Part shown: positions 1-5,389 of the stretch, one piece after another
How the letters are laid out: each line of letters starts with the position of its first letter
Numbering within the stretch: the stretch's first letter is position 1
Assembly: GCA_934256595.1 (NCBI GenBank)
Contig: CAKQOW010000071.1
Span: 1-8,792, forward strand
Direction: 5' to 3'
From: an uncultured Clostridia bacterium
Lineage (GTDB): Bacteria > Bacillota > Clostridia > Peptostreptococcales > Anaerovoracaceae
Length of the DNA: 8,792 nucleotides
The notes under the pieces: model-generated
Seen by the model: only the letters and a program-made list of their open reading frames with translations
What the model was told of the DNA's origin: nothing
The model's database searches: none
Translations under genes and position numbers: made by a program

Positions 1-70
1 GTTGCGTAACACCGCAGCCAACGCAGTAGTGGTTGAAGCAGGAAGCTCCGACTTCTATAAGTCGGAGTAG
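1..70 (+). CDS. C-terminal tail of TnpB-like protein (IS200/IS605 OrfB), cut by window edge
   Basis: An open frame enters from the left edge (first full codon at position 2) and stops at TAG 68-70. It encodes 22 visible residues ending AGSSDFYKSE. No catalytic residue of the RuvC-like nuclease lies in view, so the call rests on context. Many clostridial OrfB/TnpB genes end in a variable tail whose last codons run through the element's right-end hairpin, and here codons 46-67 form exactly such a hairpin followed by TTCAC. TnpB is an RNA-guided nuclease that helps retain the transposon; the guide scaffold comes from this same 3' region. The start and the size are outside the window. An unrelated ORF tail is possible, but the hairpin coincidence makes that less likely. 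Confidence 0.55.
   Translation, partial: LRNTAANAVVVEAGSSDFYKSE
46..67 (+). repeat. Right-end stem-loop, probable 3' part of a TnpB guide (omega) RNA scaffold
   Basis: Nine base pairs are perfect (46-54 with 59-67), with loop CTAT. In IS605-type systems this hairpin serves as DNA for transposase binding and as RNA in the omega-RNA scaffold; the guide is the flanking sequence just beyond the element end, here starting around position 76. The structure is seen directly; the RNA role is inferred from the family. Confidence 0.5.
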
Positions 71-90
71 TTCACAATGAAACGAAAATT

Positions 91-136
91 GAGACGCAAA
101 TGAGAAGTAAAAAAATACGTTGCATTTGCGTTTTAT
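91..136 (+). terminator. Long-loop hairpin with T-rich tail, possible terminator
   Basis: ACGCAAATG (94-102) pairs perfectly with CATTTGCGT (123-131), extendable by G-T and A-T pairs to 91-134. The loop is 20 nt and A-rich, and TTTTATTT follows from 131. It lies between the transposon end and the diguanylate cyclase gene, so it could end transcription leaving the element. The long loop makes it weaker than a classical intrinsic terminator, and it might instead be a regulatory palindrome. Confidence 0.4.
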
Positions 137-153
137 TTGCTATAGGATATAGT
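126..153 (+). promoter_or_regulatory. Candidate weak promoter for the diguanylate cyclase gene
   Basis: TATAGT (148-153) matches the -10 consensus at 5 of 6 positions. TTGCGT (126-131) lies 16 nt upstream but matches the -35 poorly. The candidate -35 overlaps the 3' arm of the hairpin at 94-131. The ribosome binding site GGAGAG (168-173) sits 9 nt before ATG 183. Confidence 0.3.
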
Positions 154-182
154 ATATACGCTGATTTGGAGAGAGCGTTTAA

Positions 183-1256
183 ATGGATTATTATTTTTAC
201 ATTATTACAATTATAGATGTATTTGTACTGGGAATAATGTGTGTTCTTACGAAATGCAACGAAATGCTAAGCCTGAAACAGAAATACTGGCTTACCGGCG
301 CTTTTGTTCTGATTATCGTTATTTCACTTCTGGAGATGACGACCGTTATTGTAAACGGCGCTCCGTCAGAGTTCAGATGGATTCACATATTGGCTAATTA
401 TCTCGGATTTGGCCTGTCACCGGCAGTTCCGATCTGCCTGTCATTTTCCCTTAAAGAAAACAGGGCAAATAAACTTCTGATTATTGCTCAGCTTGCATAT
501 ATGGCTCTTCTGGCAGTATCAGTTCCGTTTGGGGCAATATTCTGTGTTGACGCGGATAATTGCTATATGAGAGGGAATTTCTTTGAACTGTATGTTGCAG
601 CCTATTATATAAGTACGATTTATCTGCTTGTTTCAACTGTCAGGGTTGCGGGGAAATACCAGAACAGAGGGAGAAACTGTGTCTTTCTGATTGTAGCATT
701 TCTGCTGCTGTGTACGATGATACAGGTGGCTTTTCCACAGGTTCATATAGCTTGGTTTTGTGTATCGCTTCTGGCAATCGTCTATTCCGTATACTGCAAT
801 ATAATGTGGCAGCAGCTGGACGGTCTCACAGGACTGTTAAATCAGAACAGCTATCTGAACAAAACTGTATCATTAAACCACGATATGATTTTGATTGTAT
901 TTGATATTGATGATTTTAAGCAGATAAATGATAACTGCGGACATACGGCGGGAGACAGATGCCTGAAGGAAACGGCAGACTGTATTAAAAAAGCGTACTC
1001 AAATGACGGTCTCTGCTACAGGATCGGAGGAGATGAGTTCTGCGTACTTCTGAATGTTAACGCCGATAAACAAAAATGCGATGAAGCTTTGACAGATGAG
1101 CTGAATGAAAGAAGAAAGCTGCTTGATAAGCTGCCGTATGTTTCTTTTGGATCTGCACTTTTTAAGGCGGGAGATAATGTGGACAGAGTTAAGGAAATTG
1201 CCGACCGAAATATGTATCAGATGAAAAAATCACATAAAAACACACAGGCTGAGTAA
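183..1256 (+). CDS. Membrane-anchored GGDEF diguanylate cyclase
   Basis: The protein (357 aa) makes c-di-GMP from two GTP. The N-terminal ~208 residues hold about seven hydrophobic segments (roughly 4-24, 37-59, 66-88, 97-119, 134-156, 166-185, 189-208), a layout like 7TM sensor modules fused to kinases and cyclases; the signal is unknown. The cytoplasmic GGDEF domain begins with DGLTGL (213-218), continues with FDIDDFKQIND (240-250; metal-binding Asp residues and the guanine-contacting Asn), and has an intact GGDEF signature at 282-286, so it is probably active. The product-inhibition I-site (RxxD five residues before GGDEF) reads S-N-D-G and is absent, implying no classical feedback inhibition. 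No EAL domain is present. The start at 183 follows GGAGAG with good spacing. It converges on the dehydrogenase genes and is transcribed alone. Confidence 0.9.
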   Translation: MDYYFYIITIIDVFVLGIMCVLTKCNEMLSLKQKYWLTGAFVLIIVISLLEMTTVIVNGAPSEFRWIHILANYLGFGLSPAVPICLSFSLKENRANKLLIIAQLAYMALLAVSVPFGAIFCVDADNCYMRGNFFELYVAAYYISTIYLLVSTVRVAGKYQNRGRNCVFLIVAFLLLCTMIQVAFPQVHIAWFCVSLLAIVYSVYCNIMWQQLDGLTGLLNQNSYLNKTVSLNHDMILIVFDIDDFKQINDNCGHTAGDRCLKETADCIKKAYSNDGLCYRIGGDEFCVLLNVNADKQKCDEALTDELNERRKLLDKLPYVSFGSALFKAGDNVDRVKEIADRNMYQMKKSHKNTQAE

Positions 1257-1274
1257 AGAAAAATACTCAGCCTG
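1236..1274 (-). terminator. Intrinsic terminator of the dehydrogenase operon, overlapping the convergent gene's 3' end
   Basis: CAGGCTGAGTA (1245-1255) pairs perfectly over 11 bp with TACTCAGCCTG (1264-1274), loop 8 nt. Read on the minus strand the hairpin is followed by TGTG and then TTTTT (1240-1236). On the plus strand no T tract follows, so it most likely stops minus-strand transcription only. The plus-strand stop codon (TAA 1254-1256) is inside the hairpin. Confidence 0.6.
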
Positions 1275-1296
1275 CGCTGTAATAGGCATAGTGCAC

Positions 1297-2205
1297 TCAG
1301 GCAAGCCTGTTAGTATCAAGATTATTCAGATAGCTGTAAAGGTTTTTTGCAGCCGTGTCTATAACCTTTTGCCTTGTTTCCTTAGGAGTCCACGCAACGT
1401 GAGGTGTTACGAAGCATCTCGGATGAGAGATAAGGGGGTTATCTTCCGGCGGTTCTTTTTCGAGTACATCAAGACCTGCAGCATAGATTTTATCTGAATT
1501 GAGAGCTCTGAGAAGCGCATCCTCGTCTATGAGAGTGCCTCTTGCAGTATTGATTATCACTGCGCCGTCTTTCATCTGCGAGATGAATTCATCGTTAACC
1601 ATATGATGGTTTTCTGCTGTTGCAGGGCAGTGGAGAGAAACTATATCCGATTTTACGGCAGCCTCTCTGTCTCGGCTGTAGATATTTATTTTCATACCCA
1701 GCGCCTCCGCTATTTTAGCCACTCTTTTACCTATATTGCCATATCCTATTATTCCAAGGCTTTTGCCGTCAAGCAGCGATACAGGAGCCCATTCATAGCT
1801 GAAACCGACCTTTGAGAACCAGTGTCCCTGCTTTGAAAGCTCGCTGTTTACCGCAACGTGATTTGAAATTTCAAGCATAAGCGCTATCGCATGCTGCGCA
1901 ACTGCCTCTGTTGAATATGCAGGGGTGTAGTATACGCTTACGCCAAGCCTTTTGGCCGCTTCAATATCTATATTGTCATAGCCTGTTGCAAGCTCACCTA
2001 CGAATTTAAGATTAGGGCAGGCTTTCATAACTTCTTCCGTTACATGATTTTTGCTGACAAATATTCCATCGGCGTCGCCTATGGTCTCTATTTCTGCGCC
2101 GGCTGCTGTGGTGCTGTGAACCGTAACCTCGCCATACTGTTTGAGTATGTCCCACGATAAATCGCCGGGGTTTATACTGTATCCGTCAAGTATTACTATT
2201 TTCAT
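1297..2205 (-). CDS. D-2-hydroxyacid dehydrogenase (glycerate dehydrogenase-like), second gene of tandem pair
   Basis: This 302-aa cytosolic enzyme probably interconverts a 2-oxoacid and its D-2-hydroxyacid (hydroxypyruvate/glycerate or glyoxylate type); the substrate cannot be read from sequence. The N-terminal substrate domain carries LATGYDNID (73-81). The Rossmann motif is G154-x-G156-x-x-G159, and the catalytic triad is complete: Arg222 (NTARG), Glu251 (KEPP), His269 (TPHVAW). After the second Rossmann strand the sequence reads IYSR (175-178), with Ser-Arg replacing the acidic residue typical of NAD enzymes, which suggests NADP(H). The next segment runs directly into SDIVSLHC, about 15 residues shorter than in usual HprA-type enzymes. 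ATG 2205 overlaps the upstream gene's TGA (ATGA), indicating translational coupling. It is about 60% identical to that neighbour by hand alignment. Confidence 0.88.
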   Translation of the reverse strand: MKIVILDGYSINPGDLSWDILKQYGEVTVHSTTAAGAEIETIGDADGIFVSKNHVTEEVMKACPNLKFVGELATGYDNIDIEAAKRLGVSVYYTPAYSTEAVAQHAIALMLEISNHVAVNSELSKQGHWFSKVGFSYEWAPVSLLDGKSLGIIGYGNIGKRVAKIAEALGMKINIYSRDREAAVKSDIVSLHCPATAENHHMVNDEFISQMKDGAVIINTARGTLIDEDALLRALNSDKIYAAGLDVLEKEPPEDNPLISHPRCFVTPHVAWTPKETRQKVIDTAAKNLYSYLNNLDTNRLA

Positions 2206-3110
2206 ATTATCCTGTTGGTGTCCTTTCCGTTTATATAGTCTGATATGTTCTGCGCCGCAATATCTATAATTCTTTGTCTTGTTTCAGGAGGTATCCACGC
2301 CGCATGAGGCGTGATGCAGCAGTTCTCAAGGTGCAGAAGCGGATTGGTTTTGCCCGGAGGCTCCTGCTCCAGCACATCAAGTGCCGCATATGATATTTTA
2401 CCTGATTTGAGCGCATTGGCAAGTGCAGTCTCATCTATGAGGGAGCCTCTTGCTGTATTTACGATTATTGCGCCGTCTTTCATCTGTGAGATAAACGCAT
2501 CATTAATCATATGGTAGTTATCTGCTGTGGCGGGGCAGTGGAGCGTAATTACATCAGATGAAACAGCAGCCTCTCTGTCGCGGCTGTATATATTTATCTT
2601 CATCCCCAGCGCAGAGGCTATTTCGCCTACCTTACTGCCTATATTGCCGCAGCCTATTATTCCAAGGCTTCTGCCTGCAAGAAGCATAGAGGGAGCATCA
2701 TCATAGGAAAATACGCCGTCCGCGACCCAGAGACCCTGCTTTGCCAGCGCATTTTTCGCTCTGATGCGGCAGGCTGCTTCAAGCAGCAGCGCTATTGTAT
2801 GCTGGGCTACTGCCTCTGTGGAATAGCCGGGTGTATTATAGACTGCAATGCCCAGCTGTGAGGCTGTTTCAAGATCTATATTGTCATATCCTGTTGCAAG
2901 CTTGCTTATAAATTTAAGATTAGGACAGGCTCTCATTAAATCGCCGGAAAGCGATGTGTTGTCCGTAAACACAGCATCGGCATCTTTGATGCAGCCATAT
3001 ACGTCATCGGGCGTGTGCTCATATATTGTAACATCTCCGTATTGCTTCATAATATCCCATGACAAATCGCCGGGATTTGCATTGGAAGCGTCTAAAATAA
3101 CTATCTTCAT
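2202..3110 (-). CDS. D-2-hydroxyacid dehydrogenase (glycerate dehydrogenase-like), first gene of tandem pair
   Basis: The 302-aa enzyme is a paralogue of the gene it overlaps by 4 nt downstream. The frame stays open to 3218, but I choose ATG 3110: it is preceded by GGAG (3120-3117) 6 nt away, aligns with the partner's first residue (both begin MKIVILD), and gives exactly the partner's length. Visible features are LATGYDNID in the substrate domain, G153-x-G155-x-x-G158, Arg221 (NTARG), Glu250 (QEPP) and His269 (TPHAAW), so the catalytic set is complete. It shares with its partner the IYSRDREAAV segment, implying NADP(H) preference and the same shortened loop. Differences cluster in the substrate domain (residues 30-60 and 112-140), so the two may have different substrates or form a heterodimer. 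The 5' region is shared with the divergent DUF6506 gene. Confidence 0.88.
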   Translation of the reverse strand: MKIVILDASNANPGDLSWDIMKQYGDVTIYEHTPDDVYGCIKDADAVFTDNTSLSGDLMRACPNLKFISKLATGYDNIDLETASQLGIAVYNTPGYSTEAVAQHTIALLLEAACRIRAKNALAKQGLWVADGVFSYDDAPSMLLAGRSLGIIGCGNIGSKVGEIASALGMKINIYSRDREAAVSSDVITLHCPATADNYHMINDAFISQMKDGAIIVNTARGSLIDETALANALKSGKISYAALDVLEQEPPGKTNPLLHLENCCITPHAAWIPPETRQRIIDIAAQNISDYINGKDTNRII

Positions 3111-3120
3111 ATCATTCTCC

Positions 3121-3134
3121 ATATCAGTTGATAT
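3121..3134. promoter_or_regulatory. Perfect palindrome, candidate operator
   Basis: ATATCA-GT-TGATAT is a 6+6 perfect inverted repeat. It lies directly before the ribosome binding site of the first dehydrogenase gene, over its predicted -10/transcription start. A related half (CTGATAT, 3145-3151) occurs about 20 bp away towards the divergent promoter. Position and symmetry fit a repressor site, but AT-rich palindromes arise by chance fairly easily. Confidence 0.35.
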
Positions 3135-3162
3135 ATACATTTTAGCTGATATAAATTGCCAA
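3134..3162 (-). promoter_or_regulatory. Candidate promoter of the dehydrogenase operon
   Basis: On the minus strand TTGGCA (3162-3157) serves as -35. A -10 may be TGTATA (3139-3134, 17-nt spacer) or TATATA (3137-3132, 19-nt spacer). The start would fall near 3127-3125, just ahead of GGAG 3120-3117. The -35 overlaps the plus-strand -35 almost completely, so polymerase binding in the two directions should compete. Confidence 0.4.
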
Positions 3163-3185
3163 GTCCAGTCCATTTGTGGTATAAT
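3156..3185 (+). promoter_or_regulatory. Strong candidate promoter of the DUF6506 gene
   Basis: TTGCCA (3156-3161), an 18-nt spacer and TATAAT (3180-3185) preceded by TGG, giving a full extended -10 (TGnTATAAT). The start is expected near 3192, leaving a leader of about 45 nt that contains AGGAGG (3227-3232). A second -35-like TTGACA at 3196-3201 is unlikely to be used because its start would fall within the ribosome binding site. Confidence 0.65.
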
Positions 3186-3237
3186 TAATATACTATTGAC
3201 AAGATATAAATTAAACATTTAAATACAGGAGGACGTT

Positions 3238-3768
3238 ATGAAGTTTGCATTTATTTTAAATTTTGAAGGATTACACCCTGACAAGTATAATGTTTTATGC
3301 GATAAAGGGAACAACTATAATATGGTTTACGGTGTAAACGATATGGAAGAAACAGAAGCTCTCGTAAAGAAGCTTGCTGCTGACGGCTATGAGCTTATCA
3401 ATCTTTGCAGCGCATACGATGCCGATATGACTGCAAAGGTTGCAGAGGCAGGTATCAGAACATGCGCGGCAGACTATATGGAATCAGAAGCTGCAAAGCT
3501 TGACAAGGTAGAGGACTTCTCAGAATACGGAGTTATCATAGTAGACGCAGGTCTTGCAGAAACTGCGGCATATGAACTTAAGGACCCTGCAGCAAACACT
3601 CACATCAGATTTATCAGGGACGTTGAGGGCGCATGCGAAGCGGCTAAGGGTCTTGTTGCTGACGGCGTTACATTTATCGAGCTGTGCAGCTGGTTTGACG
3701 CAGAAAAAACAAATGCGGTAATCAAAGCAATAGACTGTCAGGTTCCTGTAGGCTCCTGCGGACTGTAA
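3238..3768 (+). CDS. DUF6506-type protein with two internal repeats, function unknown
   Basis: A 176-aa soluble protein with no signal peptide or membrane segment. AGGAGG (3227-3232) precedes ATG 3238 by 5 nt. I recognise it as resembling DUF6506 proteins, which begin MKFAFI and carry an LC(S/G) motif. The chain looks like a tandem duplication: LAADGYELINLCSAYDA (46-62) matches LVADGVTFIELCSWFDA (139-155), 93 residues apart, each with a Cys (57 and 150) followed by Ser and an Asp three residues later (61, 154). The segment from about 98 (YGVIIVDAG) mirrors the N-terminal strand, and the protein ends VPVGSCGL. From memory typical family members are about one repeat long (~100 aa). It diverges from the dehydrogenase pair and shares their control region, suggesting a linked metabolic role, for example binding of the same metabolite. 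No reaction is assigned. Confidence 0.75.
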   Translation: MKFAFILNFEGLHPDKYNVLCDKGNNYNMVYGVNDMEETEALVKKLAADGYELINLCSAYDADMTAKVAEAGIRTCAADYMESEAAKLDKVEDFSEYGVIIVDAGLAETAAYELKDPAANTHIRFIRDVEGACEAAKGLVADGVTFIELCSWFDAEKTNAVIKAIDCQVPVGSCGL

Positions 3769-3786
3769 TACAAAGACAAGAGCATA

Positions 3787-3824
3787 TGCAGGCATAGCTT
3801 ATATGCAAGCTGTGCCTGTATTTT
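3787..3824 (+). terminator. Intrinsic terminator after the DUF6506 gene
   Basis: CAGGCATAGCTT (3789-3800) pairs with AAGCTGTGCCTG (3807-3818) over 12 positions with one T-G wobble. The loop is ATATGC, and outer G-T and T-A pairs extend it. The tail is TATTTTG, a short T tract, so read-through into rdgB is possible; no convincing separate rdgB promoter was seen in the following 40 nt. Confidence 0.6.
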
Positions 3825-3861
3825 GTAGTACGGAAATATCATAGGATAAGGGTGAATTAAT

Positions 3862-4461
3862 ATGATGACAGTAGTTGCGGCAACGCAGAACAGACACAAA
3901 ATAGCAGAGATAGAGGCAATCACAAAGGAGTTTGACATCAATATAATTTCAAGACAGGAGGCTGGTGTGCCGGATATTGAGATTGTAGAGGACGGGACAA
4001 CCTTTGAGGAAAACTCCTTCAAAAAGGCATTTGAGATAATGAAGCTGACAGGTATGCCGGCGGTTGCAGATGACTCAGGGCTTGCAGTTGATGTCCTTGA
4101 CGGAGCGCCGGGCGTTTATTCTGCCAGATTTTCCGGTCTTGACGGAGATGATAAGGCAAACAACAGGAAACTGCTGGAGCTTTTAAAGGACGTGACTATG
4201 GAGAAACGCACCGCAAGGTTTGTTTCGGTTATAACCCTTATTTTCCCTGACGGCAAAACTATAGTGTGCAGAGGAGAATGTGAGGGTCATATTATGTTTG
4301 AGGAGTCAGGCAGTAACGGCTTTGGCTATGACCCGCTTTTCAGACCGGAGGGCTATGAGGTTTCATTCGGGCAGCTTCCGGCAGAAGAAAAAAACAGAAT
4401 AAGCCACAGGGCAAAGGCGCTTATTCTACTGAGGGAGAAACTAAAGGAATTAAATGGTTAA
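3862..4461 (+). CDS. rdgB: XTP/dITP pyrophosphatase, RdgB/HAM1 family
   Basis: The enzyme (199 aa, usual family length) hydrolyses non-canonical purine nucleoside triphosphates (dITP, ITP, XTP) to the monophosphate and pyrophosphate, keeping deaminated purines out of DNA and RNA. Motifs in order: nucleotide-binding T8-x-N10-x-x-K13 near the N-terminus, DGTTFEENS around 46-54, ADDSGLAVD with D70/D71 (D71 corresponds to the E. coli general base Asp69), GAPGVYSARFSG, GFGYDP (153-158) and SHR (181-183). All key positions are present. GGTGA (3851-3855) precedes ATG 3862 by 6 nt; a second ATG follows at 3865. The last 8 nt overlap the next gene's start, so the two are translated together. Confidence 0.95.
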   Translation: MMTVVAATQNRHKIAEIEAITKEFDINIISRQEAGVPDIEIVEDGTTFEENSFKKAFEIMKLTGMPAVADDSGLAVDVLDGAPGVYSARFSGLDGDDKANNRKLLELLKDVTMEKRTARFVSVITLIFPDGKTIVCRGECEGHIMFEESGSNGFGYDPLFRPEGYEVSFGQLPAEEKNRISHRAKALILLREKLKELNG

Positions 4462-5293
4462 GAGCAGATTCGGACAAATGATCCTGCTGGGAATACAGCG
4501 ATTTCAGGATCCATATTATCAGGGCTTTGCAGCGCAGATGGCATTCTTCTATCTGCTTTCCATCGTGCCGCTTATCATAGTATTTTCGCAGCTTCTCGAT
4601 GTGTTTTCCATATCAACGGAACTGATAGAGGAGCTTTTAAAGCAGTATGCAGGCGGAGTTATAGGCGACAGTGTAAGCGAATGGCTTGAGGGCTCGGGCA
4701 GTGTTACAACCAATATCGTTCTGATAGGAACTGTATTATGGTCGTCCTCTAGGGCTCAGTTTGCAATGACAAGAATTACAAACTACACGCTTACTGCGGG
4801 ACGTTCCACAGGCAAGGGATATTTTCAGGAGAGATTCAGATCTATAGTCACTATTCTGATTACAATTTTTTCGCTTGCATTTGCGCTTATCGTTATAGTA
4901 TTCGGTGAAAAAATACTGTATGTGGTTCTAAGCGGACTTGAGGTTATGCTCAATGTGAAATATGAGGTTGATAATGTGTGGATGGGACTCAGATGGGTAT
5001 TTGCATTTGCACTGTACTTCCTTATGGTTACCCTCAACTATTATATAATTCCTACAGAGAGAGGAAGGATAAGAGAGGTGCTTCCGGGAAGCATATTCGC
5101 CTCGGCAGGCATGCTGATTGTAACTCTGATATATTCCCAATATACTAATTACGCTTTATCGGCAGGTAACTACAATATTCTTTACGGCTCCCTTGCATCT
5201 ATCGTGGCGCTGCTGTTCTGGTTCTATTTCATAGCTTGGGTACAATGTCTTGGAGTTTTGTTCAACAAGGTCTGGAAAGACACTAAACGGTAA
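4454..5293 (+). CDS. YihY/virulence factor BrkB-family inner membrane protein
   Basis: A 279-aa integral membrane protein with about six membrane segments (near 28-48, 86-106, 131-155, 178-200, 210-232, 240-265). Family hallmarks are the N-terminal GFAAQMAFFYLLSIVPL stretch, the central VLWSSSRAQFAMTRITN segment and the C-terminal YGSLASIVALLFWFYF helix. Members were once misannotated as ribonuclease BN; the true role is unsettled, with transport or envelope functions proposed. Most relatives have a Gly-Ala-Glu-x-Asn type ending of the last helix, whereas here it reads GVLFN, so the acidic residue is missing. ATG 4454 lies within the rdgB 3' end, with AAAGGAA (4443-4449) as ribosome binding site. 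The rdgB-yihY pairing shows cotranscription but no known biochemical link. Confidence 0.88.
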   Translation: MVKSRFGQMILLGIQRFQDPYYQGFAAQMAFFYLLSIVPLIIVFSQLLDVFSISTELIEELLKQYAGGVIGDSVSEWLEGSGSVTTNIVLIGTVLWSSSRAQFAMTRITNYTLTAGRSTGKGYFQERFRSIVTILITIFSLAFALIVIVFGEKILYVVLSGLEVMLNVKYEVDNVWMGLRWVFAFALYFLMVTLNYYIIPTERGRIREVLPGSIFASAGMLIVTLIYSQYTNYALSAGNYNILYGSLASIVALLFWFYFIAWVQCLGVLFNKVWKDTKR

Positions 5294-5319
5294 AAATACA
5301 GCAAAAATTCAATTAACTA

Positions 5320-5347
5320 TTGCAAAATTTTTCTGTAGCGGTAGAAT
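5320..5347 (+). promoter_or_regulatory. Candidate promoter of the Na/Pi cotransporter-tetR operon
   Basis: TTGCAA (5320-5325), a 16-nt spacer and TAGAAT (5342-5347), with 4/6 and 5/6 consensus matches. The start would be near 5354, giving a leader of about 35 nt with GGAGGA (5377-5382). I saw no recognisable Pho box. Confidence 0.5.
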
Positions 5348-5389
5348 ATATGTAATGGACTTTTAACCCGAATTTTGGAGGAAGCAGCA

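Larger units (their letters stand above)
1..75 (+). mobile_element. Right end of an IS200/IS605-family element
   Basis: The hairpin CTCCGACTT-CTAT-AAGTCGGAG (46-67) is a perfect 9-bp stem with a 4-nt loop, immediately followed by TAGTTCAC. Subterminal imperfect-palindrome hairpins near the ends, without terminal inverted repeats, are characteristic of IS200/IS605 elements, whose Y1 transposase recognises them as single-stranded DNA. A gene end overlapping the hairpin fits the usual tnpB/right-end arrangement. I place the boundary at or near TTCAC (71-75), but the exact cleavage site cannot be proven without the empty site. The left end and any tnpA are outside the window. Confidence 0.6.

Noticed and set aside
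1297..3110. Direct repeat of about 900 bp as a recent duplication
   Set aside because: The two copies are only about 60% identical at protein level, so this is an old gene duplication rather than a DNA repeat.
3111..3218. N-terminal extension of the first dehydrogenase by 36 residues (frame open to 3218)
   Set aside because: The extension would cover both promoters, has no ribosome binding site, and does not match the paralogue; ATG 3110 with GGAG fits better.
3738..4022. 94-codon minus-strand frame across the DUF6506-rdgB gap
   Set aside because: It runs through a terminator hairpin and conserved rdgB codons and lacks any recognisable motif.
5303..5332. AAAAATT/AATTTTT inverted repeat as a terminator after the YihY-family gene
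   Set aside because: The stem is only A-T pairs with a 16-nt loop and too weak; it overlaps the more convincing -35 TTGCAA.
5375..5389. TTG 5375 as start of the Na/Pi cotransporter gene
   Set aside because: This codon overlaps the ribosome binding site GGAGGA itself, which is correctly spaced for GTG 5390.
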